This document shows, one piece after another, positions 6,597-14,536 of a stretch of DNA of 36,070 bases. Position numbers and translations under genes: made by a program. Source of the stretch: Campylobacterota bacterium (GTDB lineage: Bacteria; Campylobacterota; Campylobacteria; Campylobacterales; Sulfurovaceae). The notes beneath the pieces were generated by a model. The model searched no databases and was not told where the DNA came from. It saw only the letters and a program-made list of their open reading frames with translations. The stretch lies in NCBI GenBank assembly GCA_003252535.1, contig QKDN01000073.1, positions 1 through 36,070 of the forward strand, read 5' to 3'. Position 1 is the first letter of the stretch. Each line of letters opens with the position of its first letter.

Positions 6597-7806
6597 TGGC
6601 GACCTTCGTGTAAAGGAGGAGGAGCTGTATCTGCTTGTCGAGGGTGTGGATCTGCTGGTCGAGCTTCTTGATCTTGAGGGAGTTGTGCATCAGGCGCGAT
6701 TCATGGGCGGTCTTCTCACCTGCTTTTTCGAGGTTCTTCGTGACCGTATAGAGCCTCTGGTAGAGTCTCTCATCCTTTCTGTCGAGGGTGATCTTGCGGT
6801 CGATGATACGGAGGTTGTTGAGGACCATATTGTACTCGAGCTCGACGCTCTTCTCCCTGTCGATCACCTGTGTGGCAGCTTCGAGGTAAGCCATCCTGGA
6901 GGATTCGACATCGTCGAAGGTGTTGATACTGAGCGGCATACTCACCGTCACGCCGTAGGTGTTGTACTCGTCCTTGAGATTGGGATTGGCATAGAGGGGG
7001 TTGGGGTCGCCGTTGATATACTGCGCCTGCACCGAGACCTCGGGGAGGTACTTGCTCATGGTCATCTTGGAGTAGCTGTTCTTCTCTGTCGCGGTGAGCC
7101 TGTCCTTCTGGAGCTCGAGGTTGTTGTTCCTGTACTCATATTTGCCGATGAGCTTGAGCTTGGGCAGGGCGAAGCTCTCGGGGTCGCGGTGGGAGAGCAT
7201 CGCAAAGGAGCTTTTGAGCTTCTGGTACTCTATCTCACTTGCCAGCAGCTCGGTCTCGTCGGCATTTCGTTTGAGGATCGCCTGGTCGAGGAAGCTGCTG
7301 TCGAGGATACCTGCGTTGAAGCTGTCGCTCTTGAGGGTGATATCGATCTCGTCGTTCTGGATGAGGAGTCTGAGCTTGCGTTGCTGGAGCCTGATCTTGC
7401 GCATATTGAAGAGTATCTCGACGGCATTGCCGATCATCTCCCGCTTGAGGAGCTCGATCTGCGCGGCGTTGGCCCCACGGATGGCATTGGCATACTTGAT
7501 GGAGTGGTAGATGCCGCCCGATTTGAAGATCGGCTGGTCGATGGTCACCGAGTAGTTCTCCGTGATGAGTGTTTTGCCCACGAACTGTTCGCTGAAGTTC
7601 TTCTTGTACTGGAGGTGCAGGGGGTTGACCCAGCTCTTTTTGAGCTTGCTCGATTCGAGATCGTTCTGCTCCTCTTTGTATCGGAATATCTCCTTCTTCT
7701 CCGGGGAGAGGATATCGGAGAGAGCGTCTGCATGGAGCAATGAGGCGAGGAGCGCTGTCCCCAGCGATACGCCGAATAATTTGATGAATGTGTTCTTTGA
7801 AACCAT
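6586..7806 (-). CDS. TolC-family outer membrane efflux protein
   Basis: 406 aa. Residues 1 to about 26 form a signal peptide (LFGVSLGTALLASLLHADA). The rest has the long amphipathic helices and short beta segments of TolC-type channels, in two related halves, with a hydrophilic helix-rich C-terminus. TolC-family trimers form the outer-membrane exit duct of efflux pumps or type I secretion. No inner-membrane pump or adaptor is encoded nearby, so its partner lies elsewhere. It is the first gene of the operon continuing to thiS. AAGG lies about ten bases before the ATG. Confidence 0.85.
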   Translation of the reverse strand: MVSKNTFIKLFGVSLGTALLASLLHADALSDILSPEKKEIFRYKEEQNDLESSKLKKSWVNPLHLQYKKNFSEQFVGKTLITENYSVTIDQPIFKSGGIYHSIKYANAIRGANAAQIELLKREMIGNAVEILFNMRKIRLQQRKLRLLIQNDEIDITLKSDSFNAGILDSSFLDQAILKRNADETELLASEIEYQKLKSSFAMLSHRDPESFALPKLKLIGKYEYRNNNLELQKDRLTATEKNSYSKMTMSKYLPEVSVQAQYINGDPNPLYANPNLKDEYNTYGVTVSMPLSINTFDDVESSRMAYLEAATQVIDREKSVELEYNMVLNNLRIIDRKITLDRKDERLYQRLYTVTKNLEKAGEKTAHESRLMHNSLKIKKLDQQIHTLDKQIQLLLLYTKVANVL

Positions 7807-7953
7807 GATCCAAATTACCTTGTGAAAGAATGGTTGCTATTATAGCCGTTTTTTTTGAGAGTAGTTGTTGGTTTGCGCTGCACCTTCGGAAAATAATATT
7901 CGCTTCAACGGAAAGTTTGGATATACTTCGCCCAAAAAAACAAGGTGCCCGTT

Positions 7954-8475
7954 ATGCCCGATGAGAGTGGACCAAAAACAGAGTGCGAATCGCAAAAAAT
8001 GAGCAGGTTCGAGAGGTTTTTCAACTGCGTTCTGAACACAGATCAATTCCTGGAAAAGAAAGCCGATGTGGTACTGATCAAGCTGGTCAATGTGCTGCGG
8101 TATATGTTCATCCTGATCATGATGACCTACCTGGCGTTCTGTCTGGTGAGTCTGGGACACAAGCTCTTCGCATCGATGATCGCCCAGGGTGTGCTCGATT
8201 TCGCCTCGATCAAGACGATCCTGACAGACGGTCTCTTCGTGCTCATCGTCCTGGCGATCGTCAAAACGCTCTTTATCAGGAACGGTTTCGACTACGCCGT
8301 GACCTTCCTGGAGATCACCTTCGTCGTACTGGTGAGGAAGATGATCCTGCTGGAGACCGACCCCTCCGAGACATGGCTCCTGCTGGTGCTCGGCGGCACA
8401 TCGGCGCTCTTCTTCGTGCTCATCGTCTATATCCATATACTCAGGAAAAAGGATGCCGGGGAGAAGGCGGCGTAA
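7954..8475 (+). CDS. PsiE-like four-TM membrane protein
   Basis: 173 aa from ATG 7954; AAGG about seven bases upstream supports this start over the in-frame GTG at 7945. Four hydrophobic helices lie at about residues 45-70, 90-110, 120-137 and 143-163. The stretch FLEITFVVLVRKMILLE between helices resembles the phosphate-starvation-inducible PsiE family, where a basic residue in the third helix is usual. The family role is unknown. An acidic N-terminal segment precedes the first helix. The gene is divergent from the TolC operon and followed by an inverted hairpin pair. Confidence 0.6.
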   Translation: MPDESGPKTECESQKMSRFERFFNCVLNTDQFLEKKADVVLIKLVNVLRYMFILIMMTYLAFCLVSLGHKLFASMIAQGVLDFASIKTILTDGLFVLIVLAIVKTLFIRNGFDYAVTFLEITFVVLVRKMILLETDPSETWLLLVLGGTSALFFVLIVYIHILRKKDAGEKAA

Positions 8476-8488
8476 TGTTGGGTACAAG

Positions 8489-8579
8489 GGTGGAAGAATT
8501 CCACCAATTTCTCCAGATTCTGGGATAGTTACTGCAATCAGGAACAAAAGGTAGAATTCTTCCACCCTACGGATTGCAG
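8489..8579. repeat. Inverted pair of hairpins after the PsiE-like gene
   Basis: The left copy is GGTGGAA (8489-8495) and TTCCACC (8499-8505). The right copy is GGTAGAA (8550-8556) and TTCCACC (8560-8566, one G:A mismatch) followed by CTAC (8567-8570). Read on opposite strands, the two stems are nearly the same sequence. CTGCAATC (8532-8539) and GATTGCAG (8572-8579) add an outer inverted repeat around the right copy. This fills the gap 8476-8584. Confidence 0.65.
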
Positions 8580-8584
8580 GTCGT

Positions 8585-8977
8585 TTATGCGAGTGAGAAA
8601 TTTGCAAAAGCCCCTTCGACATTGAGAACGCTTTTGTATTTGGTATTGGTGAGTCGGACGGCTCCGGTCGCCAGATCGCACACTGCGATACGGAAGCTCG
8701 CTCCCATGTAGGGCTCGACGATACAGATGATCTTCCCGTCGAGCTTGCGTGTGGTGTGGACGATCCCCTGAAGGGAGGGGAAAAAATACTGGGGATAGCT
8801 AAGCGGTGTGATCTCGACGATATCCACCGAAGAACTCTTCTCCAGAGTGTTCATGACGATGGAAGCGTCTTCAAAGGTGTCGAACTGAGCGCACCAGTCA
8901 TCGAACCGTTTATTGAAATGTTTTAAATCCTCATCCAAAAAACCACCTGCGGGTGATTGCAAAGCAAATATACTCAT
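8585..8977 (-). CDS. Hypothetical protein
   Basis: 130 aa from ATG 8977, chosen because AAGGGA lies directly upstream (spacing about 3-4). The frame is open further back to 9025 but that extension has no ribosome binding site. No signal peptide or membrane helix is visible. The protein is mixed alpha/beta, with a segment GKIICIVEPYMGASFRIAVCD. I recognise no family. It is a monocistronic gene between a hairpin block and an AT-rich orphan, divergent from the latter. Base composition resembles the core genes. Confidence 0.6.
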   Translation of the reverse strand: MSIFALQSPAGGFLDEDLKHFNKRFDDWCAQFDTFEDASIVMNTLEKSSSVDIVEITPLSYPQYFFPSLQGIVHTTRKLDGKIICIVEPYMGASFRIAVCDLATGAVRLTNTKYKSVLNVEGAFANFSLA

Positions 8978-9223
8978 AATTCCCTTAGTCGAACAATTTG
9001 TGGAATTATACCCTGAATCTCTCAAGATACTCTTCCTTTCTGGAATCGTTTCAATTGTGTGCGAGAATATGTGTATAATGCTTCACAGACTTCGATCAGT
9101 ACCTTTGGTTCTCACATTTTTGTGGGAATCCATACTTGACTCTCAGATGTCAGTCTCGTATACACCCCAAATCAAATTTGGGAGCGAGCCAAAAAAATGA
9201 AACGATATCAACTAGGAAAAATT

Positions 9224-9766
9224 ATGAAAAATGATAAATATATAGCAATTCTCAATAAAGATACTTTTTTGGATACAGTAGAAAAAGGTATTGTTGAATG
9301 CATAAATAATCTTTGTATATCAAATGAGTATAATAAAATTTATGCTTTTTTGATTGTTACAGATTTTGGAAATGGTAATATTTGGTTTGAAATTATTGCC
9401 GATGATCAAGAAACAATAGAGTTGGCACATGAACTTAATAATCAATTCAATTTTAATAATAAACAAGATATATCAGCTTTTTTGGATCAGTATAGTGGCT
9501 TACAGGTTGATGAGGAATACGCCCCAATATTCAATACTACTTATTATGCTGATAAGAGACTACATGATAAATTTCGTGAAGTATTTGATATTATGTTTCA
9601 AGATATTAACAATAATGACACAGAGTTGGATATTGTAATGAATCAATTTGAAGAATATATTCATAATGAACTTAGACTCATTTTAGAAAAACTAAAAGTC
9701 AATAATAACTTTGTATGTCATCATTTTGATAATAATCTTCTATTGATTGTCAGAAGTCACTCATAA
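9224..9766 (+). CDS. AT-rich hypothetical protein
   Basis: 180 aa from ATG 9224, which has AGGAAA six bases upstream; the in-frame ATG at 9197 has no such signal. The protein is acidic and rich in Asn and Asp, without signal peptide or membrane helix. Notable segments are FLIVTDFGNGNIWFEII (about 45-62) and an Asp/Asn-rich C-terminal half. The DNA is much more AT-rich than its neighbours and uses AT-ending codons, suggesting transfer. Non-coding DNA with palindromes follows it (9767-10066). Small soluble proteins of this kind often turn out to be immunity or stress proteins, but nothing here proves it. Confidence 0.6.
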   Translation: MKNDKYIAILNKDTFLDTVEKGIVECINNLCISNEYNKIYAFLIVTDFGNGNIWFEIIADDQETIELAHELNNQFNFNNKQDISAFLDQYSGLQVDEEYAPIFNTTYYADKRLHDKFREVFDIMFQDINNNDTELDIVMNQFEEYIHNELRLILEKLKVNNNFVCHHFDNNLLLIVRSHS

Positions 9767-9778
9767 GTAATATTTCGC

Positions 9779-9862
9779 CCTCGTTAGTATAAGCTCCAAG
9801 CTTGGGAATGCCTACTTCGATCTGAAGTCCAGTAAATATGAGAACCACCGCTGGTTGGTGGT
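9779..9862. repeat. Degenerate palindrome cluster
   Basis: Three small palindromes in a row: CCAAGCTTGG (9796-9805); ACTTC/GAAGT (9814-9828) with CTAC at 9812-9815; and ACCACC/GGTGGT (9844-9849 and 9857-9862). On the minus strand the first reads as the right part of a CATTCCCAAGCTTGG...ACGAG element, related to a piece at 31243-31271. Confidence 0.5.
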
Positions 9863-9927
9863 GAGTCATCACAGGTAGATATCGTTTGAGAGACGATGGG
9901 AAGTATAAATCATTTGTCTCATCCCGC

Positions 9928-10033
9928 GTAGGGTGCGCTTGCCAGCGCACCAAAAACGACGCATATATTTGTTTTCCAAATTGTGCGGTTGTTGTTGATC
10001 GGAATAAAAGGTGTGCTGGCAAGCACACCCTAC
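9928..10033. repeat. Inverted pair of REP-like hairpins, GGCA loop family
   Basis: The left copy is GTAG (9928-9931), GGTGCGCT (9932-9939), loop TGCC and AGCGCACC (9944-9951). The right copy is GGTGTGCT (10010-10017), loop GGCA, AGCACACC (10022-10029) and CTAC (10030-10033). The two lie in opposite orientation. Together with the cluster at 9779-9862 they occupy the 300-base gap 9767-10066; I see no gene there. Confidence 0.75.
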
Positions 10034-10066
10034 GGCAAAACCAAAAGAAACAGGATAATGTAAAAG

Positions 10067-11605
10067 CTAGATATTCACCGCCACCTTATACGACGGGTCG
10101 TCCTCTTCCCATGTGCAGTGGGGGCCGGCGTTCTTGAGTATCTGTTTGCAGTCCTTGCTCAGGTGGCGTAGGGTGAGGGATTTGCCCGCCTCTTCGTACT
10201 TTTTGGTCAGGGCATCGATCGCTTCGACACCCGATGCGTCCATCACGCGGGCGTTCTTGAAGTCTATGACGACCTTCTGGGGGTCGTTGTCGATATCGAA
10301 ATTGTCCGGGAAGAGGGTGACGGAGCCGAAGAAGAGCGGGCCGTCGAGCTCATAGACTTTGGCTCCTTCTGCGTCGACAGAGCTTCTGGCGTAGATACGG
10401 GCGTGCTTCCATGCGAAGACGAGGGCGGAGATGATGACGCCCGAGATCACCGCGATGGCGAGGTCGGCGAAGATCGTGATCACCGTGACCGCCACCATGA
10501 CGAAAGCGTCGCTGCGGGGCATGTGCCGCAGATGGGAGAAGCTGCTCCACTCGAATGTCCCGATGCTCACCATGAACATGATCCCGACGAGTACCCCGAC
10601 AGGGATGATATTGAGCACATCGGTGAGGGAGGCGACGAGTACCATCAGACCGACTGCCCCCACGAGGGAGGAGAGACGGCCGAGACCGCCCGAAGTGTAG
10701 TTGATGATGGACTGGCCGATCATCGCGCACCCTGCCATCGCGCCGAAGCAGCCGCAGGTGACATTGCCGACACCCTGGGCGATACACTCCTTGTTGCCGC
10801 TGCCGCGCGTGCCGCTCATCTCGTCGAGGACGGCGAGGGTGAGGAGCGACTCGATGAGACCCACCATGGCAGAGATCACAGCGTAGGGGAGTACCATTTC
10901 GATCGCTTCGAGGCTGAAGATCGTCTCGGGGATATGCGGCGTGGGGAGCTGCCCCTTGAACGCGCTGAGGTTGGCAAGCTCGCCGATGAGGATCGTATCG
11001 GTCTTGAGCAGGTAGACCACGATGGTCAGGAGTACGATGGAGACGAGACCCGCCGGGACGGCTTTGGTCACCCTGGGGAGGAAGAACATGATCGCCATCG
11101 TCACGGCGACGATAGCATAAATCTGCCAACCCTGTCCCGCGAAGAACTTGAACTGCGCCATAGCTATGACGATCGCCAGGCCGTTCACGAAGCCGTAGAT
11201 GGCGGGGAGGGGGACGAGACGGATGAACTTGCCGAGTTTGAGCACCCCGAAGAGTATCTGGATGAGCCCGGCGATAATGGCGGCGAGGAAGATATATTCA
11301 AGCACCGCCGTGGCGAGTGCGTCGCCGCTGAGTCCCTGAGCCGAGAGCATCGCCCCCGCTTCGACGGCGAGTCCCACGAGGACGACCGCGATCGCCCCAG
11401 TCGCGCCACTGATCATCCCCGGCTTGCCCCCGATGAGGGCGGTGACGGCACCGAGGATGAAGGCGGTATAGAGCCCCACGATAGGGCTGATGCCGACGAT
11501 GAACGAAAAGGCGATCGCTTCGGGGACGAGGGCGACGGCTACGACGAGACCCGAGAGGATATCGTTCTTGATATTGTCGGTTTTGTAGTTGGAGAGAGTG
11601 AACAT
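10067..11605 (-). CDS. SulP-family anion transporter with STAS domain
   Basis: 512 aa. Residues about 15-400 hold the SulP membrane core with roughly 10-14 helices; SGLVVAVALVPEAIAFSFI and MISGATGAIAVVLVGLA are characteristic blocks. Residues about 415-505 form a cytoplasmic STAS domain (VVIDFKNARVMDASGVEAID). SulP proteins move sulfate, bicarbonate or other anions, usually with sodium or protons; the substrate cannot be read from the sequence. The gene is monocistronic, ends close to a REP-like pair and begins close to two further palindromes. Confidence 0.93.
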   Translation of the reverse strand: MFTLSNYKTDNIKNDILSGLVVAVALVPEAIAFSFIVGISPIVGLYTAFILGAVTALIGGKPGMISGATGAIAVVLVGLAVEAGAMLSAQGLSGDALATAVLEYIFLAAIIAGLIQILFGVLKLGKFIRLVPLPAIYGFVNGLAIVIAMAQFKFFAGQGWQIYAIVAVTMAIMFFLPRVTKAVPAGLVSIVLLTIVVYLLKTDTILIGELANLSAFKGQLPTPHIPETIFSLEAIEMVLPYAVISAMVGLIESLLTLAVLDEMSGTRGSGNKECIAQGVGNVTCGCFGAMAGCAMIGQSIINYTSGGLGRLSSLVGAVGLMVLVASLTDVLNIIPVGVLVGIMFMVSIGTFEWSSFSHLRHMPRSDAFVMVAVTVITIFADLAIAVISGVIISALVFAWKHARIYARSSVDAEGAKVYELDGPLFFGSVTLFPDNFDIDNDPQKVVIDFKNARVMDASGVEAIDALTKKYEEAGKSLTLRHLSKDCKQILKNAGPHCTWEEDDPSYKVAVNI

Positions 11606-11658
11606 AAAGATTCCTTGGTCATTTGCAGGTGCTGCGATTACGGTAAGGTTTTTGGGAA

Positions 11659-11718
11659 CTGAGACTTCAGTCTCAGCTTTTTCAACGAATTGATATTCCG
11701 GTGAGGTTAAAACCTCAC
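11659..11718. repeat. Two tight palindromes upstream of the SulP gene
   Basis: CTGAGACT (11659-11666) and AGTCTCAG (11669-11676), then GTGAGGTT (11701-11708) and AACCTCAC (11711-11718). Each has a perfect 8-bp stem with a 2-base centre. They lack an obvious GTAG head. They lie between the SulP start and the L,D-transpeptidase stop; the rest of 11606-11808 shows nothing. Confidence 0.6.
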
Positions 11719-11808
11719 TTCCTGATCTGTCAATAAATTACCGGGCTTGACTTAATGGGTGTGTCATTTGCAGGTGGAATGGTAGCATATCTTTTTTAAG
11801 GCTGTTGT

Positions 11809-12339
11809 CTAATCCTCGATAATATAGTCATCGTAGAAAGCCGATCTTCTCTCTCGTTCATGCCCTGTATTGCGGGCGTAGCCGTTGTCGTTTCTATCCC
11901 GGCGGCTGCGCTCGGAGTAGGTATCCCTCTCGGGGGCAAAGCCGTAGACTTCGACCCTGGTGCCTACTTTTGCCCATTTCCAGAGCTTCTGTGCGAAGCC
12001 GTTCTGCATACGGATACAGCCGTGGGATGCGGGATAGTCCGGGACGACCCCGAGGTGCATGGCGATCCCCGAATAAGAGAGACGGAGCATATAGTTCATC
12101 TTGGCTCCCCCTTTGGGCTTGGGCCAGATATTGGACACATGGCGCTGCTTCTTCTCGAGTATCGTGTAGTCCCCTTCCGGGGTGGGGTGCTGGGGGACTC
12201 CCGAAGAGATACGGCCGCTCATGACGAGCTCGTCGTTATCGTAGGCGTAGGCCATCTGTTCGCCCAGATCGACGGAGATATATTTGTCAGCCATGAGGCC
12301 GCAGGTGAGGATAATGGTAAGGATCGTTATTCTTTTCAT
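11809..12339 (-). CDS. L,D-transpeptidase (YkuD domain)
   Basis: 176 aa. Residues 1 to about 17 form a signal peptide (ITILTIILTCGLMA). The YkuD catalytic domain follows, with the conserved HLG and SHGCIRM segments; Cys of SHGC is the nucleophile (near residue 110). The C-terminal 40 residues are charged and arginine-rich (ERSRRDRNDNGYARN), unusual as a tail and possibly wall- or nucleic-acid-adherent. Such enzymes make 3-3 peptidoglycan cross-links or trim stem peptides in the periplasm. It is divergent from the methyltransferase gene, with about 48 bases between the starts. Confidence 0.9.
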   Translation of the reverse strand: MKRITILTIILTCGLMADKYISVDLGEQMAYAYDNDELVMSGRISSGVPQHPTPEGDYTILEKKQRHVSNIWPKPKGGAKMNYMLRLSYSGIAMHLGVVPDYPASHGCIRMQNGFAQKLWKWAKVGTRVEVYGFAPERDTYSERSRRDRNDNGYARNTGHERERRSAFYDDYIIED

Positions 12340-12387
12340 GGTATGATTATCCCGAAAAATCGGTTATAAATGACTAAAGGGCAGGGT

Positions 12388-13347
12388 ATGGTGGAGTTTG
12401 ACACGCAAAGTATGTATGAGGTTCATACCATACTTTCCAGGGAGCTTGAGGCGATAGATGAAGGCGGCATCCTGGAGTTCGGGATACCGAACCCCGATAT
12501 GCTCGATGGGAGATACAGCGGCAGTGAGGTGGATGGTGCCGTCTGTCATAGCTGGCATGGATGGAGCGACCTCGCGCACCTCCTCCTGTGCCGTATGCTC
12601 ACCCCTCAGCTCATCGACGATCAGCGGGTCGTAGCGAGATTCCAAAAGCTCAGGGTTACTAATTCGTTCCATACTTCCGGCTCGCAGAACATCGAGGAGC
12701 GATACGGCAGCGGGTCGATATTCTGGGATCTTGCCAAAGGGGGTGAGAGCTCCTATATGGAGGCGTTCGCCCATGCGCTGACACGGGTGGAATGTGACCG
12801 GCGGCAGCGAATCCTTGACCTGGGTATCCACAAGGGGGACGAGTTCGGATTCATCCGCAGCGTCGTGGGTGATGCGGTATTCGATGGAATGGAGCTTGTT
12901 GGGATCGATCACAATGTCGAGGCGATAGAGTACGCACGGGAGAGATTCGGCCCGAATGTCGCGCACCATGCCCATGATATCAATGACCTCGACTCCCTGG
13001 GGCTGGGGAAGTTCGACCTGATCGTGACGATAGGGACGCTTCAGAGTACCAACCTCAATTTCAAAACGCTCCTGATGTCGCTGGTACAGAACTATCTGAG
13101 TCATGACGGGGCGATCATCATCGGGTTCACCAACTGCCGCTGGATAGACGGGGAGATGATCTACGGAGCGAAGATGCCCAATTCCGTCCATTCAGATATG
13201 TCGCAGGTGATCAAGGATATCTATTTCTGCAAGAAATACCTTCAGCAGCACAAGTTCAGGGTGACGGTATCGGGCAAGGAATATCTCTTTTTGAGCGCTA
13301 CAAAAATAGGAATTCAAGGGCATCTCTCGAACCTGTCCCAAAAGTGA
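12388..13347 (+). CDS. Class I SAM-dependent methyltransferase
   Basis: 319 aa from ATG 12388, preferred over ATG 12370 because AAAGGG lies upstream at suitable spacing. RILDLGIHKGDEF (about 150-162) is the glycine-rich SAM motif I, MELVGIDHNVEAIEYA the post-I acidic loop, and FDLIVTIGTLQST the motif II/III region. The N-terminal 140 residues form an extra domain with no clear match, including CHSWHGWSDLAHLL. The substrate is unknown. The stop codon TGA (13345-13347) lies inside the left arm of the large hairpin at 13338-13420. Confidence 0.75.
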   Translation: MVEFDTQSMYEVHTILSRELEAIDEGGILEFGIPNPDMLDGRYSGSEVDGAVCHSWHGWSDLAHLLLCRMLTPQLIDDQRVVARFQKLRVTNSFHTSGSQNIEERYGSGSIFWDLAKGGESSYMEAFAHALTRVECDRRQRILDLGIHKGDEFGFIRSVVGDAVFDGMELVGIDHNVEAIEYARERFGPNVAHHAHDINDLDSLGLGKFDLIVTIGTLQSTNLNFKTLLMSLVQNYLSHDGAIIIGFTNCRWIDGEMIYGAKMPNSVHSDMSQVIKDIYFCKKYLQQHKFRVTVSGKEYLFLSATKIGIQGHLSNLSQK

Positions 13348-13420
13348 GCGTTCCTGCACCATGCGAACGCAAGCGCCCACTTCATGGGTTTGGCGCATGG
13401 CTTGTCACGCTCACTTTTGG
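13338..13420. terminator. Nested hairpin, possible terminator or structured element
   Basis: The outer stem is 14 perfect base pairs, CCAAAAGTGAGCGT (13338-13351) with ACGCTCACTTTTGG (13407-13420). Inside are a 7-bp stem, CCATGCG (13359-13365) with CGCATGG (13394-13400), and CCCA (13376-13379) with TGGG (13385-13388). Fifteen bases later comes TTTTT (13433-13437). It may terminate the methyltransferase transcript, protect its 3' end, or be a small mobile palindrome. Confidence 0.65.
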
Positions 13421-13462
13421 AATACGAAATAGTTTTTAGAGGTGTCCTTAAGCCAAAAACCT

Positions 13463-13468
13463 TATAAT
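13463..13468 (+). promoter_or_regulatory. Putative -10 box for the M23 peptidase gene
   Basis: TATAAT lies 26 bases upstream of the ATG at 13495. No good -35 box is visible. TTTTGGAGAAAC just before the ATG supplies the ribosome binding site. Confidence 0.5.
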
Positions 13469-13494
13469 CTGCGCGACAGTATTTTGGAGAAACA

Positions 13495-14463
13495 ATGAAA
13501 GACCGATTGATAATAACCATAAGCGATATCCACGGCTCAAAGCAGTACACCGTCCACGAGATGATCAAGCAGGCAGTCTGGTGGGTAGTGATGGGGATAT
13601 TGCTCATCGCATTCGCAACCTATATCTATATATCGATGATCCATAAAAAGCTTTCCGATCTTGATGAAAAGCTCATAACAGTTCAGCAAAAGAGTCTCGA
13701 GCTTGAGAAGATCAATGGTGAGTTGATTACCAAGAACACGGCACTTGAACAGGGGATCAGGGAGAGGAGCGAAAAGCTCGCCTCGATCGACAGCAAGCTC
13801 AAAGAGGTCGAAGAGATCATCGGTATAGGACCTGATATCAATGCAAGTATCGAAGAGCGTCTCGAAGATACCAAGAATGTCCAGGAGGAGAAGCTTGCAG
13901 AGGTAGAGAAGAACAAGGAGCAGATGCTCGAAGAGGCGAAAGTGACCGCGATCCAGGCGGCATTCCTCTCCAAGAGCATCCCCAGCGGCAAGTTCCTGAA
14001 TTATCGCCGGATATCGAGCAAATTCGGCTACCGTATCCACCCTGTGACCAACAAGCAGAGCTTCCATGCGGGGCTCGACCTCTCGGCGCCTATGGGAACT
14101 CCCATCTATGCACCCGCCGACGGTACGGTCGAGTATGCGGATGTCAAGGGGGCGTACGGCAATTTCCTCCTCATCTCCCATTCGTACGGGTTCAAGACTG
14201 CCTACGGTCACCTGAGCAAATACGCCGTCAAAAGGGGTGATTTCGTTTCCAAAGGTGATGTGATCGCCTATGTCGGGAGCACTGGCAGGAGTACGGGACC
14301 GCATCTCCACTATGAGATCAGGTACCTCAACCAGTGGCTCGATCCCAAGAACTTCATGATGTGGGATACTGAAGATGTCAATGTGATGAAAGAGAGGGTT
14401 GCCAAGGTCAACTGGAACCAGATTTTGCGCCAAATCCAAAAAACGATCGATCTGGTCCATTGA
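13495..14463 (+). CDS. M23 peptidase, Csd1-like, membrane anchored
   Basis: 322 aa. Residues 1-25 are cytoplasmic; a membrane helix spans about 27-48 (WWVVMGILLIAFATYIYIS). A coiled coil follows at about 50-150 (charged heptads such as LDEKLITVQQKSLELEKI). The M23 domain occupies about 170-300, with zinc ligands in FHAGLDLS (H and D near 191-195) and in GPHLHYE (near 270). M23 enzymes of this type are D,D-endopeptidases that trim peptidoglycan cross-links. In Helicobacter pylori the csd1 and csd2 peptidases flank the bactofilin ccmA and set helical shape; here one M23 gene precedes one bactofilin gene. TTGGAG precedes the start. Confidence 0.92.
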   Translation: MKDRLIITISDIHGSKQYTVHEMIKQAVWWVVMGILLIAFATYIYISMIHKKLSDLDEKLITVQQKSLELEKINGELITKNTALEQGIRERSEKLASIDSKLKEVEEIIGIGPDINASIEERLEDTKNVQEEKLAEVEKNKEQMLEEAKVTAIQAAFLSKSIPSGKFLNYRRISSKFGYRIHPVTNKQSFHAGLDLSAPMGTPIYAPADGTVEYADVKGAYGNFLLISHSYGFKTAYGHLSKYAVKRGDFVSKGDVIAYVGSTGRSTGPHLHYEIRYLNQWLDPKNFMMWDTEDVNVMKERVAKVNWNQILRQIQKTIDLVH

Positions 14464-14536
14464 TCCCACACAACTCTTAAATGTTTTTTAGATATCATTT
14501 GAGAGATTAAATTTCATATATAGAAGAGGTGATTAC

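Noticed and set aside
10403-11662. A 419-codon open frame opposite the SulP gene, and similar ones at 14576-15877, 26535-27854 and 27879-29498
   Set aside because: All lie antisense to well-supported genes, have biased acidic and histidine-rich composition, and lack ribosome binding sites.
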